DNA from: Metabacillus lacus
Lineage (GTDB): Bacteria; Bacillota; Bacilli; Bacillales; Bacillaceae
Direction: 5' to 3'
DNA length: 64,000 bases
NCBI RefSeq assembly: GCF_009674805.1
Contig: NZ_WKKI01000001.1
Span: 186,001 to 250,000, forward strand
Under the pieces are notes generated by a model. The model ran no database searches, was not told the DNA's origin, and saw only the letters and a program-made list of their open reading frames with translations. Below, piece by piece: positions 17,069 through 24,924 of the stretch (within the stretch, counting starts at the first letter, position 1; every line of letters begins with the position of its first letter). A program made the translations under genes and the position numbers.

Positions 17069-18031
17069 TCATACTTGATGAAATTTTATTAATTCCGACA
17101 GAACTTCAACCAGTCTATTTTTGAGACTTATTGGCTCAATCACTGTAATAGATTTATTGTAGGGTAAAAGTAAAAATGGTACATATGTATGTAACATATC
17201 TTTTTCAAGAAGAAAAACTGCTGAATTTGAAGTCCGCTCTTGTAGATAATGTCCTAAAAACCAATGATGAGAAATATCATTCAACGTTCTTGTATTTGCA
17301 TTTATAATGAAAGATATCATTCCTTTTTTATCTTCTAAAGTTGGAAGGAGGTTTTTCATAAAGTAGTCACGTGCTGAAAAATTTTCCGGCCTGTTAAACC
17401 TATTTTCTGTTAGCTCTATACTTAGAATGGAATCTACTTTAAAACTACGAATATCATTCCTAAGATGACAAAATCCAATTATATACCACTTATTATTCCA
17501 ATAAATAGTTCTGTACGGATTGAACAATCTATACTCTGATTGATCTCCCCCGCTTTTATGGTAAAGAATTTTTACTGAGTATTTGTCGACTACGGCCTGC
17601 CCCAGCTCCTTTAAGAAAGGTATTATAGAGAGTGAACTGATTCTCCTAATTACTTCAAGGCTGGTCACATGTTGGTTTATCATTGTTTCCTGCTCTGAAT
17701 TTGAATATTTGCTTAGCTTTGAAAGAGCCCTATCAAGTGCTTCACCACCATAATATCCAGCTTCTTCTGCAAATACTGCAGCATGATAAAGAGATGTTTG
17801 CTCCTCAAAATCAATAAAAAGCGGAGCCTTAATAAAATTGCTCATTAAAGTATATCCACCGTTATGGCCTGGTTCTGAAATGATAGGTACACCACTTGTT
17901 GAAATTGTATCAATATAACGATATACAGTCCTAATATTCATCTCTAACTTTTCAGAAATTTGTTTAGCAGTAATTTTTTCACCTGAACGAAGCATCCATA
18001 GAATCGCTAACATATTATCAATTTTAGGCAT
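17069..18031 (-). CDS. HTH-WYL transcriptional regulator (YafY/PafC type)
   Basis: Predicted DNA-binding regulator, 320 aa. The N-terminal HTH_11 domain (residues 1-60) reads KITAKQISEKLEMNIRTVYRYIDTI. The central region contains the WYL-domain core with NPYRTIYWNNKWYIIGFC near residue 185, a WYL-like triad in WNNKWYIIG. A C-terminal WCX-type extension ends the protein. WYL regulators usually sense small ligands or nucleic acids. The start MPKIDNM at 18031 is typical. The adjacent DJ-1/PfpI gene is the obvious candidate target; this is inference. Confidence 0.88.
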   Translation of the reverse strand: MPKIDNMLAILWMLRSGEKITAKQISEKLEMNIRTVYRYIDTISTSGVPIISEPGHNGGYTLMSNFIKAPLFIDFEEQTSLYHAAVFAEEAGYYGGEALDRALSKLSKYSNSEQETMINQHVTSLEVIRRISSLSIIPFLKELGQAVVDKYSVKILYHKSGGDQSEYRLFNPYRTIYWNNKWYIIGFCHLRNDIRSFKVDSILSIELTENRFNRPENFSARDYFMKNLLPTLEDKKGMISFIINANTRTLNDISHHWFLGHYLQERTSNSAVFLLEKDMLHTYVPFLLLPYNKSITVIEPISLKNRLVEVLSELIKFHQV

Positions 18032-18201
18032 GTGATTCCACCTCTATATAAAAGTTAATTGCTATTACTTGTTTCCGAATTTTGGTATAATTTTTTAATC
18101 GTTCCTGAGAGCTTTCTAGTCTCGCTTTCATTTAATCACAAATGATTCTGACTTTTCTCATTCCTAACTCTAACCTCTCCCTGATGGTCCCCCAGCTATA
18201 A

Positions 18202-18268
18202 TTCCCATAGTGAACTACTCACCACTTATCGCTCTCACGAGCTGATTGAAGTGGGAGCTTCTTGGGAA
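18202..18268 (-). mobile_element. tnpB_RE: IS200/IS605 right-end hairpin (probable omega-RNA 3' region)
   Basis: TTCCCA...CTCACCACTT (18202-18227) pairs with AAGTGGGAG...TGGGAA (18249-18268) about 75 bp past the tnpB stop. This is the position of the IS605-type right end and of the RNA scaffold that TnpB binds. The loop sequence is shared with the hairpin at 19554-19627. The remaining 18032-18201 holds no gene that I can see. Confidence 0.65.
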
Positions 18269-18340
18269 CTAGATACTTTTGTTAGCTATCTATATTTACC
18301 AAGCTATGAGGGTAGTCCCTACCCCTATGGAAGATACCAT

Positions 18341-19429
18341 TTACATGGCTAGTTTTAGCAAATTGATACTTGCATTTATGTCCCTGTCATGATGGCTGGT
18401 GCACTCTGGACAATCCCATTCACGAAGGTTTAGGTTTTTTACTTCTTTGTTCTTATACCCGCAACAAGAACACAGCTGACTAGAAGCATAATTCTTAGGT
18501 GCGATTATCAAATCACGACCTTTCCAAACTGCTTTATAGTCAAGATATTCTCTGAATTTAGACCAAGAGACTTCACTAATGGCTTTTGCTAGCTTACGGT
18601 TCTTTTGCATATTCTTCACTTTTAAGTCCTCAATCACAATGACTTGGTTTTCGTTTGTGATCTCATTACTTATTTTGTGAAGAAAGTCATTTCGCTGATT
18701 AGCGATCTTTTCGTGAAGTTTAGCTACTTGTATTCTAGCTTTGTTTCGATTGCTTGAACCTTTCTTTTTACGTGACAAAGAACGCTGCAAAAAAGCTAAT
18801 CTTTTTTCCGCCTTACGCAACCACTTAGGATTTTCATATTTCTTGCCGTTGGATAATATCGCAAAGTCTTTCAAGCCAACATCAATACCGACCTTAGTAT
18901 CAATTTTAGGGAATAGCTGTTCATTTTCTTCCACCAAAACTGAAGCAAAATATTTGCCTGTTGGTGCTTGAGAAATTGTAACGGACTTAATCAAGCCCGA
19001 AAATTGTCTATGTTGTTTGATTCGCACTAATGTCTTTAGTTTTGGTAGTTTGATATAACCATTCTCAATGTATACAGTTCCTTTTTGGTTATTCGTTTTG
19101 TAGCTGCGGTGATTGTCCTTTTTGGATTTGAATTTTGGGAATCCTACTGATTTATCACGAAAGAAATTAGCGTAAGCCTTGTCTAAATTCATTTGAGCGT
19201 TAGCTAAGGCAAGACTATCGACTTCTTTCAAAAAAGGAAACTCAGCTTTATATTGTGCAGGGGTAGGATATTTGATAGACTTATCAACGCTTTGTTGAGA
19301 TTCTTTGTAAAAGCGTATTCTATCTGCAAGAATTTTATTGTACACAAAGCGCACACATCCGAATGTTTTTGCGAAAAATATACGTTGTTCTTCATTTGGA
19401 TAAATGCGATATTTATATGCTTTCAACAT
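18341..19429 (-). CDS. tnpB: IS200/IS605 TnpB RNA-guided nuclease
   Basis: TnpB-type RuvC nuclease, 362 aa, apparently full length. N-terminal helix-turn-helix region [13 protein letters not shown]. The RuvC catalytic residues are all present: Asp in [10 protein letters not shown] (near residue 185), Glu in [10 protein letters not shown] (near 271), Asp in [12 protein letters not shown] near the C-terminus. The four-cysteine zinc ribbon is CSCCGY...WDCPEC. In this family TnpB uses an RNA from the right end to cut DNA and favours transposon retention. It lies 9 bp after a truncated tnpA, so the element should not move without help. Confidence 0.93.
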   Translation of the reverse strand: MLKAYKYRIYPNEEQRIFFAKTFGCVRFVYNKILADRIRFYKESQQSVDKSIKYPTPAQYKAEFPFLKEVDSLALANAQMNLDKAYANFFRDKSVGFPKFKSKKDNHRSYKTNNQKGTVYIENGYIKLPKLKTLVRIKQHRQFSGLIKSVTISQAPTGKYFASVLVEENEQLFPKIDTKVGIDVGLKDFAILSNGKKYENPKWLRKAEKRLAFLQRSLSRKKKGSSNRNKARIQVAKLHEKIANQRNDFLHKISNEITNENQVIVIEDLKVKNMQKNRKLAKAISEVSWSKFREYLDYKAVWKGRDLIIAPKNYASSQLCSCCGYKNKEVKNLNLREWDCPECTSHHDRDINASINLLKLAM

Positions 19430-19438
19430 TGCTTACAC

Positions 19439-19553
19439 CTACTTTTTTCCTTGTTTTTCAATGTATTGCTTTATGATCTCTATTGGAGCGCCACCTGTTG
19501 TAATCAAGCAGAAACTCCTTGACCAAAACATTTCCTTCTTTGGATAACGCCAA
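19439..19553 (-). pseudogene. tnpA: tnpA (IS200-type Y1 transposase) 3' remnant
   Basis: Only the last ~39 codons remain: the reverse strand encodes WRYPKKEMFWSRSFCLITTG and then GGAPIEIIKQYIEKQGKK before a TAG at 19441-19439, a typical IS200/IS605 TnpA C-terminus. The frame has a stop just upstream, and the HUH and Tyr catalytic parts are absent. The break coincides with the edge of the right-end-like hairpin at 19554. Confidence 0.85.
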
Positions 19554-19627
19554 CCGAAAATTCATCTCACCACCTGCTCGCTGAGATTCGCTCTTCACGC
19601 TCCTTGAGGTGGGAGAATTCTTTTCGG
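19554..19627 (-). mobile_element. Second IS605-type right-end hairpin abutting the tnpA remnant
   Basis: CCGAAAA-TTCATCTCACCACCT (19554-19575) pairs with AGGTGGGAGAATTC-TTTTCGG (19607-19627). Its loop matches the element's right end in TCGCTCT, CACG, TTGA and GTGGGAG, and it has the same orientation, so the tnpA stub and tnpB lie between two direct copies. Confidence 0.65.
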
Positions 19628-19735
19628 AAACCTGTTAAAATCACTCCTTTATTCGCGGGAAGTATGGATAAAAATGAGTGGAACAGCAGGCACTAGGTGC
19701 CTTCCAACCTGACAAAAGAAAAATAAGCGTAAGTA

Positions 19736-19908
19736 TTCCGGTTAAATCCAAATTAAGCCGTTTTTTAGTGATTATAAGGGAATCAACTCCCCTTAAGCTG
19801 ATCAAAATGCTTCATTAAAAGGTTTTTTAGGTGCATAGGCGGAAACCCTCCGTCTATTTCGGTCCATTTTTAATGTTTTTTCTAAATAGGCGGAATTCCT
19901 CCGTTTAT
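19736..19908. repeat. Bipartite intergenic repeat, copy A
   Basis: Two 23-bp quasi-palindromes, ATAGGCGGAAACCCTCCGTC (19835 on) and ATAGGCGGAATTCCTCCGTT (19886 on), are separated by 28 bp and preceded by ATTCCGGTTAA, ATCCAAATTAAGC and TTTTTAGTGA. An inverted relative lies at 31153-31278. The rest of 19909-20142 shows no gene. Confidence 0.8.
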
Positions 19909-20142
19909 AGACGCTTCATGGGCAAGAGCTGCTTTATGGATCTTTCCTGAATAGAATAAGGATGCAGAAAAAAGGTTTTTTTAATGAGGAGCTCTAGGGC
20001 TGGCTGAACTATCTCCGTTTTTTTATGTAGATAACTTCACGAGGAACTGTATATTATTCCCTTTTATTGTAGCATAAACATCTAAATCCTTCTCTTGAAC
20101 GATTGAGGATTCTTAGCCTTTTAAAGTATTCATGCTCTTACC

Positions 20143-20187
20143 AAAAAAAGCAATGCGATTTCTTATGCGAAATGCATTGCTTTTTTA
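20143..20187. terminator. Bidirectional terminator downstream of speD
   Basis: AAAAAAAGCAATGC-GATTTC...GAAAT-GCATTGCTTTTTT, long stem with A/T tracts on both sides. Confidence 0.88.
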
Positions 20188-20248
20188 CCTGTGTATTAGT
20201 TATGGATACTCCTAAAGAGAACCGCTTAAGCCGCTGGGATAACTACAT

Positions 20249-21061
20249 TTAGCTTAAATGAATATTTTTACCATAAAAAATTTCATCCATTTCTGTAGTC
20301 AGTTTGTCTGCAATTTCCTCCGCTTCCCCTGCAGGAAGCTTATCCATTGTATAGCCAAACAAATAGTTGTTTAAATCAAATTCTTTCAATTTACATTTTG
20401 TATGAAATATATTTTCCTGATAAATGTTTACATCAATCATATCATAGGTGTTTTTAATTTCTTCCGGTATATAATTTTGTATGGAATTGATATCATGATC
20501 GATGAACAGTTTCTTTCCTTCTATATCACGGGTAAAACCGCGGACTCTGTAATCCATTGTCATGATATCTGTTTCAAAAGAGTGAATCAGATAATGAAGT
20601 GCTTTTAAAGGAGAAATTTCTCCGCAGGTTGATACATCAATATCAGCCCTGAACGTGCTGATCCCTTCAACAGGGTGATATTCCGGGTATGTATGGACAG
20701 TAATATGGCTTTTGTCCAGCTGGCAAACCACTGAGTCAGGCAGCGGACCCGGAGTTTCTTCATATGCTTCATCAGGCACTTCAACTACAGGTCCTTCTGA
20801 GACAAGAATTGTAACACTCGCTCCCTGCGGCACATAATCCTGCTTAGCAACATTCAACACATGTGCACCAATCAGCTCTGCTACATTAGAAAGTATTTTA
20901 GTTAATCGATCTGCATTATATTGTTCATCAATATAGTCAATATAAGCTTCGCGCTCTTCTTTCGTTTTGGTATAACAAACATCGTACATATTAAAGCTGA
21001 GCGATTTCGTTAGATTATTAAAACCATGAAGTGTAATACGGCGGTCAGGCCTGATTTCCAT
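20249..21061 (-). CDS. speD: S-adenosylmethionine decarboxylase, long (E. coli SpeD-type) form
   Basis: Makes decarboxylated SAM, the aminopropyl donor for spermidine; pyruvoyl enzyme, 270 aa. The self-cleavage site is [13 protein letters not shown] with cleavage expected between Lys117 and Ser118, and [16 protein letters not shown] follows with the conserved Cys. This is the class found in Escherichia coli (264 aa), not the short ~126-aa SpeH form of Bacillus subtilis. ATG 21061 follows AAAGGGGG. It is a single-gene unit; no speE is nearby. Confidence 0.93.
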   Translation of the reverse strand: MEIRPDRRITLHGFNNLTKSLSFNMYDVCYTKTKEEREAYIDYIDEQYNADRLTKILSNVAELIGAHVLNVAKQDYVPQGASVTILVSEGPVVEVPDEAYEETPGPLPDSVVCQLDKSHITVHTYPEYHPVEGISTFRADIDVSTCGEISPLKALHYLIHSFETDIMTMDYRVRGFTRDIEGKKLFIDHDINSIQNYIPEEIKNTYDMIDVNIYQENIFHTKCKLKEFDLNNYLFGYTMDKLPAGEAEEIADKLTTEMDEIFYGKNIHLS

Positions 21062-21238
21062 GAATTTGTCCCCCTTTACAGTATGTCCAGGATGAATTTA
21101 TGCAAAATATATCAAAATATATAGTGTTAAATTACCCATTGCACACAATCATAAACGAATGCTTTCTTAGAGCCGGCATTCATATGCTTTCCCTTTTGCC
21201 CGTGAAGTATGAGAAAGCTGTATTACTGTATGAAAAGT

Positions 21239-21268
21239 AAAAAAACAGCAGCCGGCTTGGCTGCTGTT
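21239..21268 (-). terminator. Terminator of dhaS
   Basis: Reverse strand CAGCAGCC-AAG-CCGGCTGCTG stem followed by TTTTTTTAC, about 25 bases past the stop. Confidence 0.85.
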
Positions 21269-21290
21269 GGCAGTGTATGAATCTCCTTTA

Positions 21291-22775
21291 TCAGCTGAGG
21301 CTGACCCAGACGCTTTTCACCTCTGTATAATTATCAAGTGCATAAGAACCCATTTCCCTGCCAATCCCGGATTGTTTATAGCCTCCAAACGGAGAAGCAG
21401 CATCAAAAACATTATAACAATTCACCCAGACTGTTCCTGCACGCAGTTTTCCTGCAACATAATGAGCATTAGCGATGTCCCTTGTCCATAGGCCTGCTGC
21501 CAGCCCGTATTCTGAGTCATTTGCACGCCCAATGACTTCATCCAGATCTTCATATGGCATTGCAGCGATAACAGGGCCGAATATTTCTTCCTTCGCAATA
21601 GCCATAGAGTCTTCAACAGCTGCAAAAATTGTCGGTGCAACAAAATACCCTTCTTCATAAGGATTGGATCCGCCTGCCACGATTTCTGCGCCTTCTTCTT
21701 TTCCTTTTTCGATATAGTTCAACACACGGCTCTGCTGTTCTTGAGAAATGAGCGGCCCAATTTCTGTTTCAGGATGGAGGCCTGCACCCTGGCGGATCGA
21801 TTTCGCATGATCAGCCATATCTGAGAGAACCCGGTCATATTGCTTTTTTTGGATGAACACTCTTGAACCCGCACAGCACACCTGCCCCTGATTAAACATG
21901 ACGCCGTTAAGAGCGCCGGGGATAGCCATGGAAAGATCAGCATCCGGCAGAAGAATGTTTGGTGATTTTCCACCAAGTTCTAAGGTAATTCTTTTAAGAG
22001 TATCAGCTGACTGGCGCATAATTAATTTTCCGACTTCAGTAGAACCTGTAAACGCAATTTTATCAACTTTAGGATGCTCTACCAGCGCCTGGCCGGCAGT
22101 TTCTCCAAATCCAGGCACAATATTGATGACCCCTTTTGGAAATCCTGCTTCTTCAATCAGTTCAGCAAGGTACAATACGGAAAGAGGTGTCTGTTCAGCT
22201 GGCTTGAGCACCACCGTACACCCCGTTGCCAATGCAGCACCAAGCTTCCATGCTGCCATAAGGAGCGGAAAGTTCCATGGTATAATTTGGCCTACCACGC
22301 CCACTGCCTCATGCTTTGTATAATTGAAGTATTTGCCGCTGACAGGAATCGTCTGACCGGTTATTTTCGTCGCCCATCCTGCATAATATCTAAAGTGCTC
22401 AATCGCGAGGGGAATATCTGCATTCCTTGTTTCCCGAATTGGTTTCCCATTATCCATAGTTTCCAGCTGTGCAAGCTCTTCTTTATGCTCCTCCATTACA
22501 TCAGCAAGTTTATACATCAGCCTGCTTCTGCTGGCTGCGCTCATTTTTTGCCATGGACCTTCATCAAATGCCTTCCGTGCAGCATCAACTGCTTTTGCTA
22601 TATCTTCTTTTCCACCCTCAAACACATGGGCGAGCGTCTCTCCTGTAGCTGGATTAGGTGTTTCAAATGTTTTTCCGGAGCTGCTTTCAACGAAATCTCC
22701 ATTAATATAAAGTTTTTTAGTGCCTTCCAAAAACTTGGCTACTTTTTCATTTTGCTGTGCTATCATTTGACTCAA
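21291..22775 (-). CDS. dhaS: NAD(P)-dependent aldehyde dehydrogenase
   Basis: Oxidises aldehydes to acids, 494 aa, the length of Bacillus DhaS. The Rossmann/cofactor motif is FTGSTEVGK; the active site has ELGGKSPNI with the general-base Glu (near residue 269) and FNQGQVCCAGSR with the nucleophilic Cys (near 303). EEIFGPV and the C-terminal PFGGYKQSGIGRE are conserved. The start is TTG 22775, chosen for a GGGAGGG site 7 bases upstream. The promoter carries a cre box over its -35, predicting carbon catabolite repression by CcpA. Confidence 0.92.
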   Translation of the reverse strand: MSQMIAQQNEKVAKFLEGTKKLYINGDFVESSSGKTFETPNPATGETLAHVFEGGKEDIAKAVDAARKAFDEGPWQKMSAASRSRLMYKLADVMEEHKEELAQLETMDNGKPIRETRNADIPLAIEHFRYYAGWATKITGQTIPVSGKYFNYTKHEAVGVVGQIIPWNFPLLMAAWKLGAALATGCTVVLKPAEQTPLSVLYLAELIEEAGFPKGVINIVPGFGETAGQALVEHPKVDKIAFTGSTEVGKLIMRQSADTLKRITLELGGKSPNILLPDADLSMAIPGALNGVMFNQGQVCCAGSRVFIQKKQYDRVLSDMADHAKSIRQGAGLHPETEIGPLISQEQQSRVLNYIEKGKEEGAEIVAGGSNPYEEGYFVAPTIFAAVEDSMAIAKEEIFGPVIAAMPYEDLDEVIGRANDSEYGLAAGLWTRDIANAHYVAGKLRAGTVWVNCYNVFDAASPFGGYKQSGIGREMGSYALDNYTEVKSVWVSLS

Positions 22776-22840
22776 CGTGATACCCTCCCCATAAAATAGT
22801 TTATGTAGGTTTCAATTGCTGAATTTTCTGAACAAGTACA

Positions 22841-22869
22841 TTATATATCGAAATGGTAGCGCTTACAAT
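22841..22869 (-). promoter_or_regulatory. dhaS promoter with overlapping cre (CcpA) site
   Basis: Reverse strand TTGTAA (-35), 17-bp spacer, TATAAT (plus 22841-22846). TGTAAGCGCTACCA (22855-22868) fits the cre consensus TGNAANCGNWNNCA at every fixed position and covers the -35 and spacer. Confidence 0.75.
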
Positions 22870-22979
22870 AATATAAAAGACTTAAACATGCTCTCTGTTC
22901 TTGCTAAATTAGGACAAGTTTCGAGGAAGAGCATTAGGCAATAAGTCTGTATAAACAGCATGTAACTCTGCTAAGCACT

Positions 22980-23789
22980 TTATTTTTGGCAAAAACTGCA
23001 GTAAAAAGTTTTTTTAGATGAAAGAATTTCTTTTGTAATAGTCGTATTGCACCTGAAGCAAGGCTCTCCTTCCCTATCATACACCTTGCATATAGAATCA
23101 TAGCCGCCTGTCAGCTGATCACCTTTATACAAAGGATGCTCCATATATCCGCCGTGGTTTAGAGCATCTTTCAGGACATATTTTATTGAAGTGTAAAGCT
23201 GCTTTGCTTCTTCAACAGTTAGTTCGTTTAACCTCCTTGAGGGCTTCAGCCTGGCATGAAAGCAGATTTCATCTGAATAGCAATTGCCAATTCCTGAAAT
23301 AAACTCCTGATTGACCAACTTTGTTTTCAACTGACTTTTGCTCCCATGTATGGATTTTAGAAATATACTTTCTGTAAAAGACGGATTCAGTGGTTCAGGA
23401 CCAAGTTTTCTCAGTACTTCGGAAGCAGAATTGATTGAATGCAAGTGTAGATAGCCAAGCCTGAGACCAATAAAGTACAGAGAGAAATGGCCGAATGAAA
23501 TTTCTATCTGAATCGTTCTTTCCGGCTTATCTTCGTCATTACCGAAATAGAGCCAGCCTCCAAGCATTAAATGAAGAAGAAGAAACTGATTGTTGTCCAA
23601 ATGAAACAGCAGGTGTTTCGCTTTTCGTTCAATAACAACAATTCTTTGATTTACAACTTGTTCTAGGAACGTATGTGCAGCTGTATTTAGAGATTTTTCG
23701 CGGTTTATGTTAGCAGAAAGTATTTGTTGTCCTGCAAGGCGCTGCTCCAGCAAAATTCTGTAATTTTCCATTTCTGGCAACTCTGGCAT
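22980..23789 (-). CDS. Fpg/Nei-family DNA glycosylase-lyase
   Basis: Base-excision DNA glycosylase/AP lyase, 269 aa. It opens MPELPEMENYR: Pro2 is the Schiff-base nucleophile and Glu3 the acid. The conserved Lys in ERKAKHLLFHL is near residue 56, the helix-two-turn-helix segment has EFISGIGNCYSDEICFHARL, and a C-terminal zinc finger CFRC...CSFC ends the protein. The motifs do not distinguish MutM-like from Nei-like lesion choice. ATG 23789 follows AGGAGG. It sits 12 bp after an endonuclease IV-like gene, making a two-gene repair operon. Confidence 0.9.
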   Translation of the reverse strand: MPELPEMENYRILLEQRLAGQQILSANINREKSLNTAAHTFLEQVVNQRIVVIERKAKHLLFHLDNNQFLLLHLMLGGWLYFGNDEDKPERTIQIEISFGHFSLYFIGLRLGYLHLHSINSASEVLRKLGPEPLNPSFTESIFLKSIHGSKSQLKTKLVNQEFISGIGNCYSDEICFHARLKPSRRLNELTVEEAKQLYTSIKYVLKDALNHGGYMEHPLYKGDQLTGGYDSICKVYDREGEPCFRCNTTITKEILSSKKTFYCSFCQK

Positions 23790-23801
23790 GAAATTTTCCT
23801 C

Positions 23802-24635
23802 CTAGTTCCATTTGTCATAAAGCTGCTGTAGTTCTTCTTCATGCGATATGCCGTACTCAGAAGGAGTTTCCAAGATAAACGGTACTTGCTTAAGAAATTC
23901 CGTATCCATTAAAGATTGGAACGAAGTCTCACTAATGCATCCGCCTTTAAAGATATTTGCATGTCTGTCCTTTCCTTCTCCCGATGGATATATGGAATTG
24001 TTAAAATGTATAGCCTTTAGATGTGAGAAATAATCTAGTTTTTCTCCTGTTTCTACAACCTCATGCCAGTTATCTCCATTCCACAAGCCGCTCGCGTAAG
24101 CATGACAGGTATCCAGGCAAAAGCCTATTTTTTCACTATAATTTGATAAGCTTCTCACTGATACAAGCTCTTCAAGTGTAGTTCCCATTGAACCAGGCTT
24201 ACCTGCATTGTTTTCAAGAAGCAGCAGCGAGCTTCCATCCCAGTCTTTCAATACTTCATCGAGCATCTCAATCATGACTCGATAGCCGGAAAGAGGGTCC
24301 TGCCCGATAGTATGACTTCCGTAATGAACTACAACTCCAACAGAACCACATGCTTCAGCAATTTGAAGATCATTTATTAGTGAGTCGATAACAGCTTCAC
24401 GTTTATCATCTGCCGGCGTTAAGCTGGTAGGATACGGAGTATGTGCGATAGATAGCAGATTGTGCTCTCTGCAGAGCTCTTTACAATGCCCGGCATCCAG
24501 CTTATCAAAGTCCTTTACAATCAAGCTGCGCGGATTTTTAGGAAAGTATTGAAAAGCTTTAGCTTTGATACTTTGAGCATATTTTGCAGCACCAAGATAT
24601 CCATTGCGAATGCTGACATGACATCCAAAGATCAT
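23802..24635 (-). CDS. nfo: Endonuclease IV-family AP endonuclease
   Basis: TIM-barrel zinc AP endonuclease of the Nfo family, 277 aa. Metal ligands appear in GCHVSIRNG (His), SIAHTPYP, VVHYGSHT (His), LLLENNAG (Glu), FCLDTCHAYASG (Asp, His), KAIHFNNS (His), KDRHANI (Asp, His) and FILETPSE (Glu). ATG 24635 is used since the product then begins like other members; the frame is open to 24668. It is somewhat divergent from the main bacillar Nfo (~297 aa), so it may be a second copy. Cotranscribed with the glycosylase downstream. Confidence 0.9.
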   Translation of the reverse strand: MIFGCHVSIRNGYLGAAKYAQSIKAKAFQYFPKNPRSLIVKDFDKLDAGHCKELCREHNLLSIAHTPYPTSLTPADDKREAVIDSLINDLQIAEACGSVGVVVHYGSHTIGQDPLSGYRVMIEMLDEVLKDWDGSSLLLLENNAGKPGSMGTTLEELVSVRSLSNYSEKIGFCLDTCHAYASGLWNGDNWHEVVETGEKLDYFSHLKAIHFNNSIYPSGEGKDRHANIFKGGCISETSFQSLMDTEFLKQVPFILETPSEYGISHEEELQQLYDKWN

Positions 24636-24771
24636 GTTAGAACCACCGTTCTCTTTTTGTTTTAGCATGAGAATTATCTGCTGTTTTATTCATTTTAAAT
24701 ACTCGTGTAACAACATTTTTCAATTTTAATTTTTCTGCTGCTCTCCCTGTAGTGCAGTAGCTCCATTTATA

Positions 24772-24793
24772 AATTTGTAGATTTCTACAAATT
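24772..24793. promoter_or_regulatory. 22-bp inverted repeat upstream of the repair operon
   Basis: AATTTGTAGA-TT-TCTACAAATT, 10 bp perfect arms with a 2-bp centre, about 140 bp upstream of the nfo start and 130 bp past the helicase stop. Looks like a repressor operator; no T-tract. Confidence 0.45.
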
Positions 24794-24803
24794 GATAGAA
24801 TAA

Positions 24804-24838
24804 GAAAAAGGGATTTCCGCTGGTCGAAAACCCCTTGT
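24804..24838 (-). terminator. Terminator of the helicase gene
   Basis: Reverse strand AAGGGGTTTTCG-ACCAG-CGGAAATCCCTTTTTC, imperfect stem followed by a T-run, about 85 bases past the stop. Confidence 0.65.
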
Positions 24839-24924
24839 AAGTATCCTTGGTGAATGAATCACTCTATTTCATGCTTTTAAAGAATTAACAGCGTATACTG
24901 ATGATCGTCATCTCCTCAGCAGGA

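Noticed and set aside
24772-24793. AATTTGTAGA dyad as a terminator
   Set aside because: No T-tract follows on either strand; more like an operator.
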